Below, one piece after another: positions 1 to 8,798 of a stretch of 33,619 nucleotides of DNA (position 1 is its first letter; each line of letters begins with the position of its first letter). The stretch covers positions 1 to 33,619 of the forward strand of contig NZ_LIQR01000155.1 in assembly GCF_001418575.1 (NCBI RefSeq). Direction: 5' to 3'. The notes beneath the pieces are model-generated. The model searched no databases. It was given only the letters and a program-made list of their open reading frames with translations, and had not been told where the DNA came from. Origin of the DNA: Peterkaempfera griseoplana (lineage in GTDB: Bacteria > Actinomycetota > Actinomycetes > Streptomycetales > Streptomycetaceae). The position numbers and the translations under genes are program-made.

Positions 1-565
1 GGGTGCGGGGGCGGGTGGTGTCGGGCCGGTCCCGCATCTGTCCGCCCGCCTGTTCCACCAGGTGGAGCAGTGCCTGGGTCTCCACGTCGGTGTCCGTCCC
101 CGGGGTGATCTCCCCGGTGACGCGGTCGACGTCGGAGAAGAAGAACTCGCGGAGCTGGTCCAGGACCCCCTCGTCGGTGGCGAGCATCTCGTACAGCTGC
201 TCGTCGGCCCCGTACGGGCGGGACTTGCGCTTGTTGCGGAACCGGTAGGTGAGACCGTGCAGCGGTCTGGGGCCAGCCACCGCCTCGGTGGCCCTGCCCC
301 GGTTGACCATGTCGAGGAGATGGGTGGAGGCCCACCGGGTGGTGGTCTCCCGGTCGAAGCCGTCGAAGACCTCCGGATGGTCCAGGAACAGCTTGACGAA
401 GACGTCGGCCTTGAGCTCGTTGGAGCGGTTGATCTTGCTGGGCATGCCCTGGTGCCACAGGCGCGCGAGCAGCCCGGTCAGGACACGGTCCATGTCCAGT
501 GTCTTGTAGTCGAGCCGGCTGATGCCGGGGTGGTGGAACGTCCCCAGGGAACCGCTCAGCGCCAT
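1..565 (-). CDS. Defence-operon protein downstream of the kinase, partial (MAD7-like position)
   Basis: The reading frame opens with ATG at 565-563 and stays open for 188 codons to the left edge, so the C-terminus is missing. A good ribosome binding site (GGAGGA) lies about 6 bases before the ATG, inside the end of the kinase gene; the two genes overlap by 10 bases, so translation is probably coupled. The visible protein starts MALSGSLGTFHHPGISRLDY and contains a conserved-looking stretch of 'SKINRSNELKADVFVKLFLD' type, with no membrane segment or catalytic motif I recognise. I do not know its function. Its place directly after a kinase in a methyltransferase/specificity/kinase operon matches the position of mad7 in the methylation-associated defence system, which is an inference from gene order only. 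Confidence 0.75.
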   Translation of the reverse strand, partial: MALSGSLGTFHHPGISRLDYKTLDMDRVLTGLLARLWHQGMPSKINRSNELKADVFVKLFLDHPEVFDGFDRETTTRWASTHLLDMVNRGRATEAVAGPRPLHGLTYRFRNKRKSRPYGADEQLYEMLATDEGVLDQLREFFFSDVDRVTGEITPGTDTDVETQALLHLVEQAGGQMRDRPDTTRPRT

Positions 566-3500
566 GTCGTCTCCTCCGCCCTCGCGGCGTCCCCTGCGAT
601 GCCGGCCACGGTGTCGGTCGCGGTGCCCGCGTCGACCGGATCGTCGCCGTCCGCACCGCCGTTGTCGTCGCCGGACCGTGCCGTCAGTTCTTCCATGTGC
701 AGGACGGAGTCTTCGGTGCGGTGGATCCGTCGCAGGTCGTGCCCGTGCGTGGTGAGGAGGATCTCCTGGTACGGCACGGCCCCCAGACGGTTCTTGAACA
801 CGGCGAGGGCGAGCTGCTGCCCTTGCAGGTCGGTCACGGACGGCCGGTAGCCACGCTCGAACCGCTGGAGGAGCTCGAACAGGTCGAGCCGGATGTCGAG
901 TTCGGCCGTGCCGCCCTGGCTGCCGGCCGGATCCCGGTAGCTCAGCCGCAGCGAGGTGCGCCCCGACTCGATGTACGGCGAGGCCGCCGCGTTACCCGGT
1001 TCGAGCCGGAACCCTTCTGCGGGGAAGCGGCGGAAGGTACGGATGGTACCGCCGGACACGTCGCGCACCTTCAGCGCGAGAGCATCGCCGATCCGCTCGG
1101 GTGCTACGAGTCCCTCACCACGGTTGAGCGCCCGCAGAATCCGGTCCCGCTCCTCGGTACCCGTTTGCGTTACGCGAGACAACAACGCCATGAAGTGCAG
1201 CACCGACGGGTACGGCAGCATCCGCTCCGCACGGTCCTCGTCGTGGAGTTCGAAGTAGAGCAGGCGGCGGGCCGCGTCCACGTAGTGGCGGTGGGCAGCG
1301 ACCTGGGAGACGCGTTCGGTGCCCGACCGGCCGAGCTGCTCGAACGCGCCGCGCAGCAGTACGCGATCGCGGTCGCCGCGCCCGTCGACCGCGACCAGCG
1401 CCCGGTCCTCCACGAGCCCGGCGTAGTCCAGACGACGGTCGAGCTGCGGCCGCGGAACCGCCGCCACATCGGCCTCGCGTAGCAGGGTAAGCAATCGGTC
1501 CCGCTCGCGCGGACTGCCGTCGGCGGTGGCCGGGGCGCCGAGATGGGCGGAGAAGTAGAAGCTGTCCAGGATCTCCTGACCGGAACCGGCCGCGTACAGC
1601 TGGTGGATCTCGGCGCAGTCACGGCCCGAGGTCAGGGTGTAGGCGAGCGCGGAGCGCAGGTCACGCAGGGTGATGTGGAGCCTTCCGCGCAGCTGGGTCA
1701 CCTCGTAAAGGCGGCGCAGACGACGCGCAACCTGCGGGCCGGCGGCGGGGTGCTGGAAAGTCTGGGCGTTGTGCCGGGCATAACAGGTGGCGGCCAGGTC
1801 ACAGCGCTCGCAGTCCTCCCAGAACCGGTCGTGTGTCATCCGATCGAGCATGCGCTCCAGGAGCGATTCGCCGTCCCGCGGTTCGCCGCCGGCGTCGAGG
1901 GAACGAGCCGCGACATCACGTGCGTTGAGGTTGACGACGGCGACGGCCTGCCCGGTGTCCCGGCCCGCCAGGCCGAGGTTGGCCACCTTGGCGAGGTGCG
2001 GGAAGCGGTCGTGGTGGTGGCTGAGGAAGTCGACCAGACGCCCCTCGTTGATGGCGATCAACCGGGTCTCCCCCGCGACCTGCCACGCCGATGCGTCAGC
2101 CCCGGCGAAGGGTGCGAAGAACTCGGCCAGTACGTCGTCGCCGCTGACCCCACCCTCGTCCTGGCTGCCGTCGTGATTGGTGCGGAACCGGTGCCCGGCC
2201 AGGGTGAAGTCACTGCCGTTGGCCCGGCGAGGCCCGAACTCGGCGCCGAGCTCGCGCGCCTGGCGTTCGAACCGCTCCAGGAAGGCCGTCTTGCCGTCGC
2301 CCGCGTTACCGGTCACCACGACCAGCGCGTGCCGGCCTTCCCGCAGCGCGGGCACGAGCTCCCGGTCCAGGGCCGTCTCGACGTACACGGACATCGTGTG
2401 CGGGTCGAGCCCGCGGGTGCCGCGGTTGCTGTGGCGGCTCTGGCTGTACAGCGTCTGCAGGTGGGCCACGAACGGGTTGGTATTCGGCTCGGGCTCCTGC
2501 GGCTCCTGACGACCGGTGCCGGGTTCCGACGGTGGCGCCGGGGGCTGCGCGGCCCGGTCGGACGAGGACGACGGGGCCACAGCCGGTGGTGGCGATGCGG
2601 GGGCGACGCGCGCGGATTCCAGCGCCTCCAGCGCGCGCAGCAGTTCCTCGGCCGTGGAGAAGCGCTCCGCCCGGTACGGGGAGATCGTGCGCAGCATGAT
2701 CTCGGCGAAGCCGGGCGCCAGGTCACCGAACCCGCTGTACGCGGTGCGCGGGTCCACGGGCGGCACACCGGGCGAGGGCCGCCCAACGCCCTCCCACGGG
2801 TACTGTCCGCCGGTCAGCGCCTCATACAGGGTGACACCGAGGCCGAACAGGTCGCGATCGGTGTAGCCGGAGGCATCGGCGGGCACCTGGTCCAGGTCCG
2901 GCGGGGAGTATCGAGGGCTTGTGTAGCTGTGCCCCTCGGAGGAGTCGGAGGTCTTGGAGATCCCGAAATCGATCAGCTTGACGCCGTCGTCGGTCCACAG
3001 CAGATTGCTCGGCTTGATGTCGCAGTGCCACACCCCGCGCTCGTGGATGTGACGCAGCCCGCGCGCAGTGTCGATCGCGAGCCGCAGCACGTCCGCCGCA
3101 CCCATCCGACCGCCACGGATCACCTCGGCGACGTCCTTGCCGTCGACGAACTCGAAGACCAGGTACGGGTACTCGTCCGGCGGCATCAGCCGATCCGCGT
3201 CCACCATCGACACCACATTGGGGTGCGGGGCGTTCTGCAGCCGGTCCAGGACGCCCGCCTCGCGGCGCAGCCGCTCCAGGACGGAGTCCCGGTCCCGCAG
3301 GACCAGCTTCACCGCCCGGTCGACACTCCGTATCGTGTCGTACACCCGGTAGGCCACACCGAACGAGCCGGGCCGGCCGAGACGGTGGCGCACCAAGTAC
3401 TTCGTACCGAGCTGGTGGTCGGCCGGCAGGTCGCGGTAGAACTCCGGGCCCCGCGGACCGTCCTGCACGGGCTGCCCGGCGGAGGCCGCAGGAGGAACCG

Positions 3501-4965
3501 GGGGAACTGCGGCCGAGGAGCCGATACGCCGGGCCGGAACCCGCCGCGCTCCTATCACCAGGTCCAGGCGGCGCAGCGCCTCCACGGCGGTCGGCCGGTC
3601 GTCTGGAGCCGTCGCGCACAAATTCTGCAACCAGTGAGCCAGTTCGACGCGGACCTCGGCGGCTTCGAGGACCTGCGCAGGGAGCCTCCCTGCCGCGTCG
3701 GCCTGCTCGGTGGCGGAGGTGAACGGCAGCTCGCCGGTGAGGAGCCGGAACCCGATGACACCGACCGCGTAGATGTCCGACTTCATGCCCATCGCCGCCG
3801 GGTCGGCATGGCACTCGGGCGCCAGATACGCGCGATCGGCGACCTGGTACGCCTCCCGCATGACCGTGTGGGCACGGCGCTGCGCGGTCTTCGCGTACTC
3901 GAAACCGGTCAGCATCGCCCGGCCGTCCTGCGCGATCAGCACGGTGGACGGGTTCAGCTCGCGGTGCGCGATCAGGCGGCTGTGCGCGTGGGCCAGGCCC
4001 ATCAGCACGTGACGGATCGTCCGCAGCTTCGCGTCGGCGGTCAGCGGGTCCGCGGCCCCGTTCAGGTGCAGGGCGAGGGCGTGCCCCGGAACGTCGTCGT
4101 AAACGGTGACGAAGGAGTCCCTGTCCTCGTCGGCGAAGAAGTCCCGCACCCCGACCACGTTCGGGTGCGAGGGCAGCTTGCCGAGCGCCTCGTACGCGAT
4201 GCCGATCCGCTTCTGCTGCTGGAGCCGCTCGGCCTCCGGCGCGTACGGATCCGCCCTGCGGACGGAGAGCCGGACCGTGCCCGACCCCTGCACCGCGAGG
4301 GCGTTCTTCGCCCGGTACTCGCGATGGACGCCGTCGCCCTCCTCCGGGCCCGTCTCGCTCAGTCGCTCGATCACTTCCCAGCTACCGAACCGCAGGGGGC
4401 CCGACGGCGGCCGGGACGAGCCCTGCACCCCACGCACGATCAGCTCGTGGTGTGCGGAGACGTCCGTGTCGAAGCGGTTGGTCGAGGTGGGTACGCGGCT
4501 CGCGTCCGCGAGCCGGCCGATCAGGTCCGGGAGGGTGACGGTGTCACGGGCGTCGTGCTGGTGGGGCGTCCGGTCGACGAGCAGGGCGTCGGGTGCGGAC
4601 AGGACGACGAGGGCGTCCGTGTAGAGCCGGGACAGCGGACGGTGGGCCGTCTCCAGGAGCGTCTTCAGCTGCTTGGCGTGTCCGCGCAGTTTCGGCAGCG
4701 GGGAGCGGAACGGCGCCCGGCGAGAGGGCTGCCAACGGCCGCCGTCGACCTCGATGCGGCCCCGGGTGCCCTTGACGTCGATGACGTACACGGCGTGCCC
4801 GGTGACCACGACGAGGTCGACCTCGAACAGCTCGCTCCGGTTGTACGGAATCTCGACGGAGTGCAGGACCGTCCAGTCGTCGGGGGCGTGATCACGTAGG
4901 TGCGCGATCACCCTCCGTTCGGCATCGTTGACGGCCTTCCCAACGGCAACGATCCTGACACCCAT
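556..4965 (-). CDS. NERD / pseudokinase / Ser-Thr kinase / P-loop ATPase defence protein (PglW or MAD6-like)
   Basis: A 1469-residue multidomain protein. Residues about 8-105 form a NERD nuclease-related domain (EVDLVVV ... VIDVKG). Residues about 190-470 are kinase-shaped but carry HRELNPSTV instead of HRD and GFE instead of DFG, so this copy is probably a pseudokinase. Residues about 515-800 are a second kinase with a glycine-rich loop, AVKLVL lysine (about 551), HCDIKPSNLL (about 643) and DFG, and look active. After a Pro-rich linker comes a C-terminal ATPase-like half with Walker A GNAGDGKT (about 885) and a Cys cluster CERCDLAATC (about 1055). The ATG at 4965 is preferred because it overlaps the stop of the specificity gene (TGATG); the 26 codons upstream lie inside that gene. 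The architecture matches PglW of Pgl/BREX and the MADS kinase; a role in controlling methylation or restriction by phosphorylation is inferred. Confidence 0.88.
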   Translation of the reverse strand: MGVRIVAVGKAVNDAERRVIAHLRDHAPDDWTVLHSVEIPYNRSELFEVDLVVVTGHAVYVIDVKGTRGRIEVDGGRWQPSRRAPFRSPLPKLRGHAKQLKTLLETAHRPLSRLYTDALVVLSAPDALLVDRTPHQHDARDTVTLPDLIGRLADASRVPTSTNRFDTDVSAHHELIVRGVQGSSRPPSGPLRFGSWEVIERLSETGPEEGDGVHREYRAKNALAVQGSGTVRLSVRRADPYAPEAERLQQQKRIGIAYEALGKLPSHPNVVGVRDFFADEDRDSFVTVYDDVPGHALALHLNGAADPLTADAKLRTIRHVLMGLAHAHSRLIAHRELNPSTVLIAQDGRAMLTGFEYAKTAQRRAHTVMREAYQVADRAYLAPECHADPAAMGMKSDIYAVGVIGFRLLTGELPFTSATEQADAAGRLPAQVLEAAEVRVELAHWLQNLCATAPDDRPTAVEALRRLDLVIGARRVPARRIGSSAAVPPVPPAASAGQPVQDGPRGPEFYRDLPADHQLGTKYLVRHRLGRPGSFGVAYRVYDTIRSVDRAVKLVLRDRDSVLERLRREAGVLDRLQNAPHPNVVSMVDADRLMPPDEYPYLVFEFVDGKDVAEVIRGGRMGAADVLRLAIDTARGLRHIHERGVWHCDIKPSNLLWTDDGVKLIDFGISKTSDSSEGHSYTSPRYSPPDLDQVPADASGYTDRDLFGLGVTLYEALTGGQYPWEGVGRPSPGVPPVDPRTAYSGFGDLAPGFAEIMLRTISPYRAERFSTAEELLRALEALESARVAPASPPPAVAPSSSSDRAAQPPAPPSEPGTGRQEPQEPEPNTNPFVAHLQTLYSQSRHSNRGTRGLDPHTMSVYVETALDRELVPALREGRHALVVVTGNAGDGKTAFLERFERQARELGAEFGPRRANGSDFTLAGHRFRTNHDGSQDEGGVSGDDVLAEFFAPFAGADASAWQVAGETRLIAINEGRLVDFLSHHHDRFPHLAKVANLGLAGRDTGQAVAVVNLNARDVAARSLDAGGEPRDGESLLERMLDRMTHDRFWEDCERCDLAATCYARHNAQTFQHPAAGPQVARRLRRLYEVTQLRGRLHITLRDLRSALAYTLTSGRDCAEIHQLYAAGSGQEILDSFYFSAHLGAPATADGSPRERDRLLTLLREADVAAVPRPQLDRRLDYAGLVEDRALVAVDGRGDRDRVLLRGAFEQLGRSGTERVSQVAAHRHYVDAARRLLYFELHDEDRAERMLPYPSVLHFMALLSRVTQTGTEERDRILRALNRGEGLVAPERIGDALALKVRDVSGGTIRTFRRFPAEGFRLEPGNAAASPYIESGRTSLRLSYRDPAGSQGGTAELDIRLDLFELLQRFERGYRPSVTDLQGQQLALAVFKNRLGAVPYQEILLTTHGHDLRRIHRTEDSVLHMEELTARSGDDNGGADGDDPVDAGTATDTVAGIAGDAARAEETTWR

Positions 4966-6389
4966 CAGTCGGCGGCCTCCTCGATGGCGGTGGTGAGCAG
5001 CGAGAGGGCCTGATCCTCCAGGGCGTCGGCTTCGTCGCGGCATTTGTAGGCGTGGCGGACGGTGGCGGCGATGCGGGCGCGGGCGGCGGGGGGTGCGAGG
5101 GGGACCGGCAATTCACGCAGGAACCTCGGGTGGTATTCCTGCTGCTTGCCCCCAACGCTGAAGGACCGAAGGGCACGGAATGCTGCCTCGGACCTGAAGA
5201 AGGCGAACAGGTAGGCACCAGGTACGTCAGAGTCCCCGCTGACGACACGAACGTAGTCCTGGCTGTACGCGTGCTTGAGCCATGACCCAGTCACGAGAAT
5301 GGAGCGGCTGTACACCTCGTTCTCGCCGAGGGTGCCGCGGGCGGCAATCAGAATGGTCTCGTCCTGGAGCCGAATGTCATCAGGAGCGTGCGCTTCACTG
5401 ATCCAGCGCCCCTCAGGGCGGAGCCAGAACGACTGGCGTTGGCCGATGAGGCGGATGCCATGCTCTGAGTCGCTGTCGATTCGCTTGAACCGCGCGCCCG
5501 TACGCAGGCTGCCGCCCTCGCAGATGGAGCCGAGCGATCGGCCACTCACGGAGCCTAGCTTCTCGATCAGCTGTTGTGCTCTTGGCGCGAAATTCAAAGC
5601 TCGCAGCGAGGCAGAGCCCACGCTCGGAACCTCGAATCCGAGGTCACGCTCCTGCTGTTGCCAGCCGATATCGATCAGCTCAGGTAGCCCCGCGCTCGTG
5701 AAGAGGTCCTTCGTCGCACTGACCGAGGACGACTGGAACTCGGCGCGCAGCCGCGCGCACTCCTCCACCAGGTCGTGGATCCGGCCTTCGAGCTCTGCCC
5801 CCAACCGCGGCACCGGCAGCCCCGCGATGTGATGCGGCTCGATGTGCTTCACGGCCGAGCCGTACACCGACCCCCGCACGAGCGACTCACCGAACTTGCT
5901 GAGTAGGAAGGCGTAAAGATACCCGGACTTGATCTTCTCCGGATCGGGCTCGACCTTGAGCGTGTCCTGCGAAGACCAGCAGTCACCCATGTCGGGCCGA
6001 ACATATGCCCGCCGACCGGCGTTGAATCCCGAGCACGAGATCAGCGTCATCCCGGGCTTGAGCTGGAGATACGACAAAGCCGACGACTCCGCGTCCGACT
6101 TTCGTAGCCGGGGCAACCCGGTCAGGTCGGCCGCCATCATGTCCTTCGTCCCGAGGAACGGCACGCTGTGCTCTGGATCGGTGAGATAGACCCGACGGAA
6201 CATGGGCCCGTTGAAGATCCCCCCGTTGTGCCCCGCCGTCAGACTCGCCAGCGGCTGCGTCCGCGGCAGCTGCTCCAGCAGCTTCTTCGTCTTCATGGAC
6301 CCCGCCACATACGGCGAGGCATCGAGCCGAAGCCCCTGATCCGCGAACCAGTCCGACTTCACCGGGTTGGACAGCTCGGCGACCTTCAC
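4965..6389 (-). CDS. Type I restriction-modification specificity subunit (HsdS / MAD5-like)
   Basis: 474 residues, the usual size for a two-domain specificity subunit. It contains two target-recognition halves of Methylase_S type. The first runs to about residue 225 and ends in the typical 'HHIAGLPVPRL' motif followed by a helix; the second runs to about 450 and ends with 'FLRELPVPLAPP' and a helix. These subunits dimerise with the methyltransferase and choose the target sequence. The start is GTG at 6389, overlapping the methyltransferase stop in a GTGA arrangement, so the two are translationally coupled. The stop overlaps the kinase start by one base. No HsdR gene accompanies it. The best match in position and type is the S subunit of a methylation-associated defence operon; a plain type I S subunit is the alternative. 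Confidence 0.9.
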   Translation of the reverse strand: MKVAELSNPVKSDWFADQGLRLDASPYVAGSMKTKKLLEQLPRTQPLASLTAGHNGGIFNGPMFRRVYLTDPEHSVPFLGTKDMMAADLTGLPRLRKSDAESSALSYLQLKPGMTLISCSGFNAGRRAYVRPDMGDCWSSQDTLKVEPDPEKIKSGYLYAFLLSKFGESLVRGSVYGSAVKHIEPHHIAGLPVPRLGAELEGRIHDLVEECARLRAEFQSSSVSATKDLFTSAGLPELIDIGWQQQERDLGFEVPSVGSASLRALNFAPRAQQLIEKLGSVSGRSLGSICEGGSLRTGARFKRIDSDSEHGIRLIGQRQSFWLRPEGRWISEAHAPDDIRLQDETILIAARGTLGENEVYSRSILVTGSWLKHAYSQDYVRVVSGDSDVPGAYLFAFFRSEAAFRALRSFSVGGKQQEYHPRFLRELPVPLAPPAARARIAATVRHAYKCRDEADALEDQALSLLTTAIEEAAD

Positions 6390-8542
6390 GCCCCGGCCCC
6401 CGTTCCCGCCAGCCGTGCCGTACGCGGGTCCACGCCCGGAACCGGGTACTTGGACCGGAACTCCCGGTACTTCTCCGCGATCACCGGCAGGTCGTTGTCG
6501 ATGACCTTCTTGCTGCGGGTCAGCGGTCGGGTCACCTCCTTGCCCCGGATGCGTAGCCGCTCCATGACGACCTCCGTCTCCACCACGATCTCCCCGTTGG
6601 GCTCACGCTTGTAGAGCTCGTTGCCGCGTCGGTCGAAGCCGACCTTCTCCGCGACGGCCATGAAGACGGGGTACGCCTTCTCCGTCCCGAGGTCGTGGTT
6701 TTGGATCTCCTGCCGGGTCTTGCGCTTCAGGAAGAGGAGCGAGGTGAGGATGTTGACGTTGGCGTCGACAACGAACGTCTCCACCGGCAGCTCGACGCTT
6801 GCGAGAACCCAGCAGTTCCGCAGGATGTACCGGCGGATCGCCTCGTCCGTCGGCCCCGGGTTCGACAGGATGCCGTTCGGCAGGACGATTCCGATCCGCC
6901 CGCCCGGCTTGACCCACTCGATGGCTCGCTGGATGAACAGCTGCTCCGGTGCCATGCTCGACGGCACGCTGGTCGTGCTCGCCTCGACCTCGCCGGTCTC
7001 CTTGTTGCGGCCCCACGACCGAGCGATCCCGTCACGGAACGAGCCGAGCACCGACTCATCGCTCACCGGGATGTCCGCGCCGAACGGCGGGTTGGTCAGG
7101 AGTACGTCCACGGTGGGCTTGTCGAGCGGGATCTTCTTCTTCGCCGCCTCCACACCCGAGAGGTGTCCCCGCGGGAAGGCGAGCGAGTCCATGTGGAAGA
7201 CGTTCCCCGTGGTCTGCGCGAGCGTCATGATCGCCATGGTTGTCGCCCGCACCAGGAACGGGTCGAAGTCGGCGCCGAACAGGTGCTCGTCCGCGAACTC
7301 CTTGAGCTTGTCGCCGTACCGCTCCCGCTCCTCCTGCGTGTCCGGGAAACCGAGCGTGCCGGCCTCCTTCTTCCAGGTGCGGTGCAGGTGCTTGAGGGTG
7401 GCCTGGAGGAAGCCACCAGTGCCGCAGGTCGGGTCGAGGACGGTCTCGTCCTCCTTCGGGTCGAGCATCTCGACCATCAGGTTGACCGCGCCGCGCGGGG
7501 TGAAGTATTGGCCTCGGTCGCCGCGCAGGTTAGTGCCGACGAGCTCCTGATAGGCGAGGCCTTTGGCATCGACGTCCGTACCGATCAGGTCGTACGGGGC
7601 GAGCTCGCTGACGATGAAGGCGAGCGCCCGGTCGGAGAGAGTGATCTCGTCCGTGGGTTTGAATACGTCCTTGTACTCGGTCTTGACGTCTTCGAAGAGC
7701 AGCTTGACGCGCTGGCTGATGGCCGCCCGGCCGTTCGCGTCGAACATCTCCTTCAGACCGGTGCGGAACCGGCCGTGCACGGAGCCGTGGCTGATCCGCT
7801 CGTCGTACATCTTGGCGAAGAGCAGGTAGAGGAACTGCCAGAAAGCGGCGTCCTTCGGCATGCCCTCGTTGCCGTGGATGTAGTTGTGGCAGCGCCGGAA
7901 GGCGATCTTGAGCATCTCAGGGTCGGCCTGACGCAGCCGCTGGTGCGAGGCGACGGTACGACTGCCGAGGGTGCCGTCGGCGACCTCCCAGTCGCTGCGG
8001 TCCTCGAAGTCGGCACCGAAGTCGCCGACCACCTTCTTGAGGAAGAAGAAGTCGACACCGTCGGTCCACATGCCGTCCGCGCACTGCGGGCGGTCCTCGT
8101 TGCCCATCAGTTCCTGGAGCTCCTCCAGGTCCTTCCGGGCCTGGTCGGGCTCGCGGAGCTTGACGACGTTCTTCCCGCGCTTGGGCTCCGGCTTGCAGAT
8201 CACGACCCGCCGCAGGTTCGCCACGGTGTGCGGGGCGCCGGACTCGAAGATCGCGATGTCGGCCTTCTTGCTCCGCTTCCGCTTGGCACCCTCCTCACTG
8301 ACCGTGATGGAGAAGTCGCGCTGCATGTCACCGGGGTCGATGCCGTGCTCGTGCACCAGGGCTCGGGCGATCCGCTGCCGGACCTTCTCCTTCGCCGTCT
8401 CCGGGATCGCATCACCGGAGATGTAGTCGACGACCTGGCCCTCCTTGAGGGCCGTGACCTTGGGCTCGGAGCCCTCCGCGACAGGCTCCGCGTCCTCCTC
8501 GGGCCGCTGCGGGATGTCCAGGTCCAAGGTCAGTTCCTCCAT
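6386..8542 (-). CDS. N6-adenine DNA methyltransferase with HSDR_N-like N-terminal domain (HsdM / MAD2-like)
   Basis: 718 residues from the ATG at 8542. Motif I DPTCGTGGF (about 370) binds S-adenosylmethionine and motif IV NPPFG (about 483) is the adenine-N6 catalytic loop, so this is an HsdM-type enzyme. Residues about 40-170 resemble the HSDR_N domain: KKADIAIF, then RRVVICKPEP, then WTDGVDFFFLKK. In active members the second motif is usually E-x-K; here an Ile stands where the Glu is expected, so cleavage activity is doubtful. I reject the upstream start at 8629 because the extra 29 residues are low-complexity and not protein-like. It is the first gene of the overlapping operon MTase-S-kinase-unknown. 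With the specificity subunit it would methylate host DNA to mark self. Confidence 0.9.
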   Translation of the reverse strand: MEELTLDLDIPQRPEEDAEPVAEGSEPKVTALKEGQVVDYISGDAIPETAKEKVRQRIARALVHEHGIDPGDMQRDFSITVSEEGAKRKRSKKADIAIFESGAPHTVANLRRVVICKPEPKRGKNVVKLREPDQARKDLEELQELMGNEDRPQCADGMWTDGVDFFFLKKVVGDFGADFEDRSDWEVADGTLGSRTVASHQRLRQADPEMLKIAFRRCHNYIHGNEGMPKDAAFWQFLYLLFAKMYDERISHGSVHGRFRTGLKEMFDANGRAAISQRVKLLFEDVKTEYKDVFKPTDEITLSDRALAFIVSELAPYDLIGTDVDAKGLAYQELVGTNLRGDRGQYFTPRGAVNLMVEMLDPKEDETVLDPTCGTGGFLQATLKHLHRTWKKEAGTLGFPDTQEERERYGDKLKEFADEHLFGADFDPFLVRATTMAIMTLAQTTGNVFHMDSLAFPRGHLSGVEAAKKKIPLDKPTVDVLLTNPPFGADIPVSDESVLGSFRDGIARSWGRNKETGEVEASTTSVPSSMAPEQLFIQRAIEWVKPGGRIGIVLPNGILSNPGPTDEAIRRYILRNCWVLASVELPVETFVVDANVNILTSLLFLKRKTRQEIQNHDLGTEKAYPVFMAVAEKVGFDRRGNELYKREPNGEIVVETEVVMERLRIRGKEVTRPLTRSKKVIDNDLPVIAEKYREFRSKYPVPGVDPRTARLAGTGAGA

Positions 8543-8798
8543 CGGCGTGCTGCTGCTTTCCTGTGCTCGGTGGTGCGGCTGGGGGCCTGCGCCCCGGGCG
8601 GTCCGTGCGTGCGCCGTCACAGCCGCCACCTGTGATCCTACGGCCCGAGGGCGCCACCGAAGGCGCGTTTCGCCAGGCCCGGAGGATGCGCGGTCTGGTG
8701 TCTCCGGACCCTACAAGGGAGCACTGACAACGCTCGGGCGGAAGCGGACGCTGAGGCCGGGCCAACGGCGCCCCCAGCCCTTTTCCCCCTGGCCGCGG
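8543..8798. other. 256-bp intergenic region between the AIPR gene and the methyltransferase operon
   Basis: No convincing reading frame lies here. It separates two leftward genes and could hold the promoter of the methyltransferase operon, but I see no clear -35/-10 pair. A weak AGGAAAG about 15 bases before the methyltransferase ATG is the only ribosome-binding-like motif. Confidence 0.5.

Noticed and set aside
1543-4899. Open frame of 1118 codons on the plus strand
   Set aside because: It is the mirror of the kinase gene. The opposite strand has clear NERD, kinase and P-loop motifs, whereas this frame has none and is rich in Arg, Gly and Val as expected for high-GC antisense frames.
6695-8635. 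Open frame of 646 codons on the plus strand
   Set aside because: Antisense shadow of the methyltransferase, which carries DPTCGTGGF and NPPFG on the other strand.
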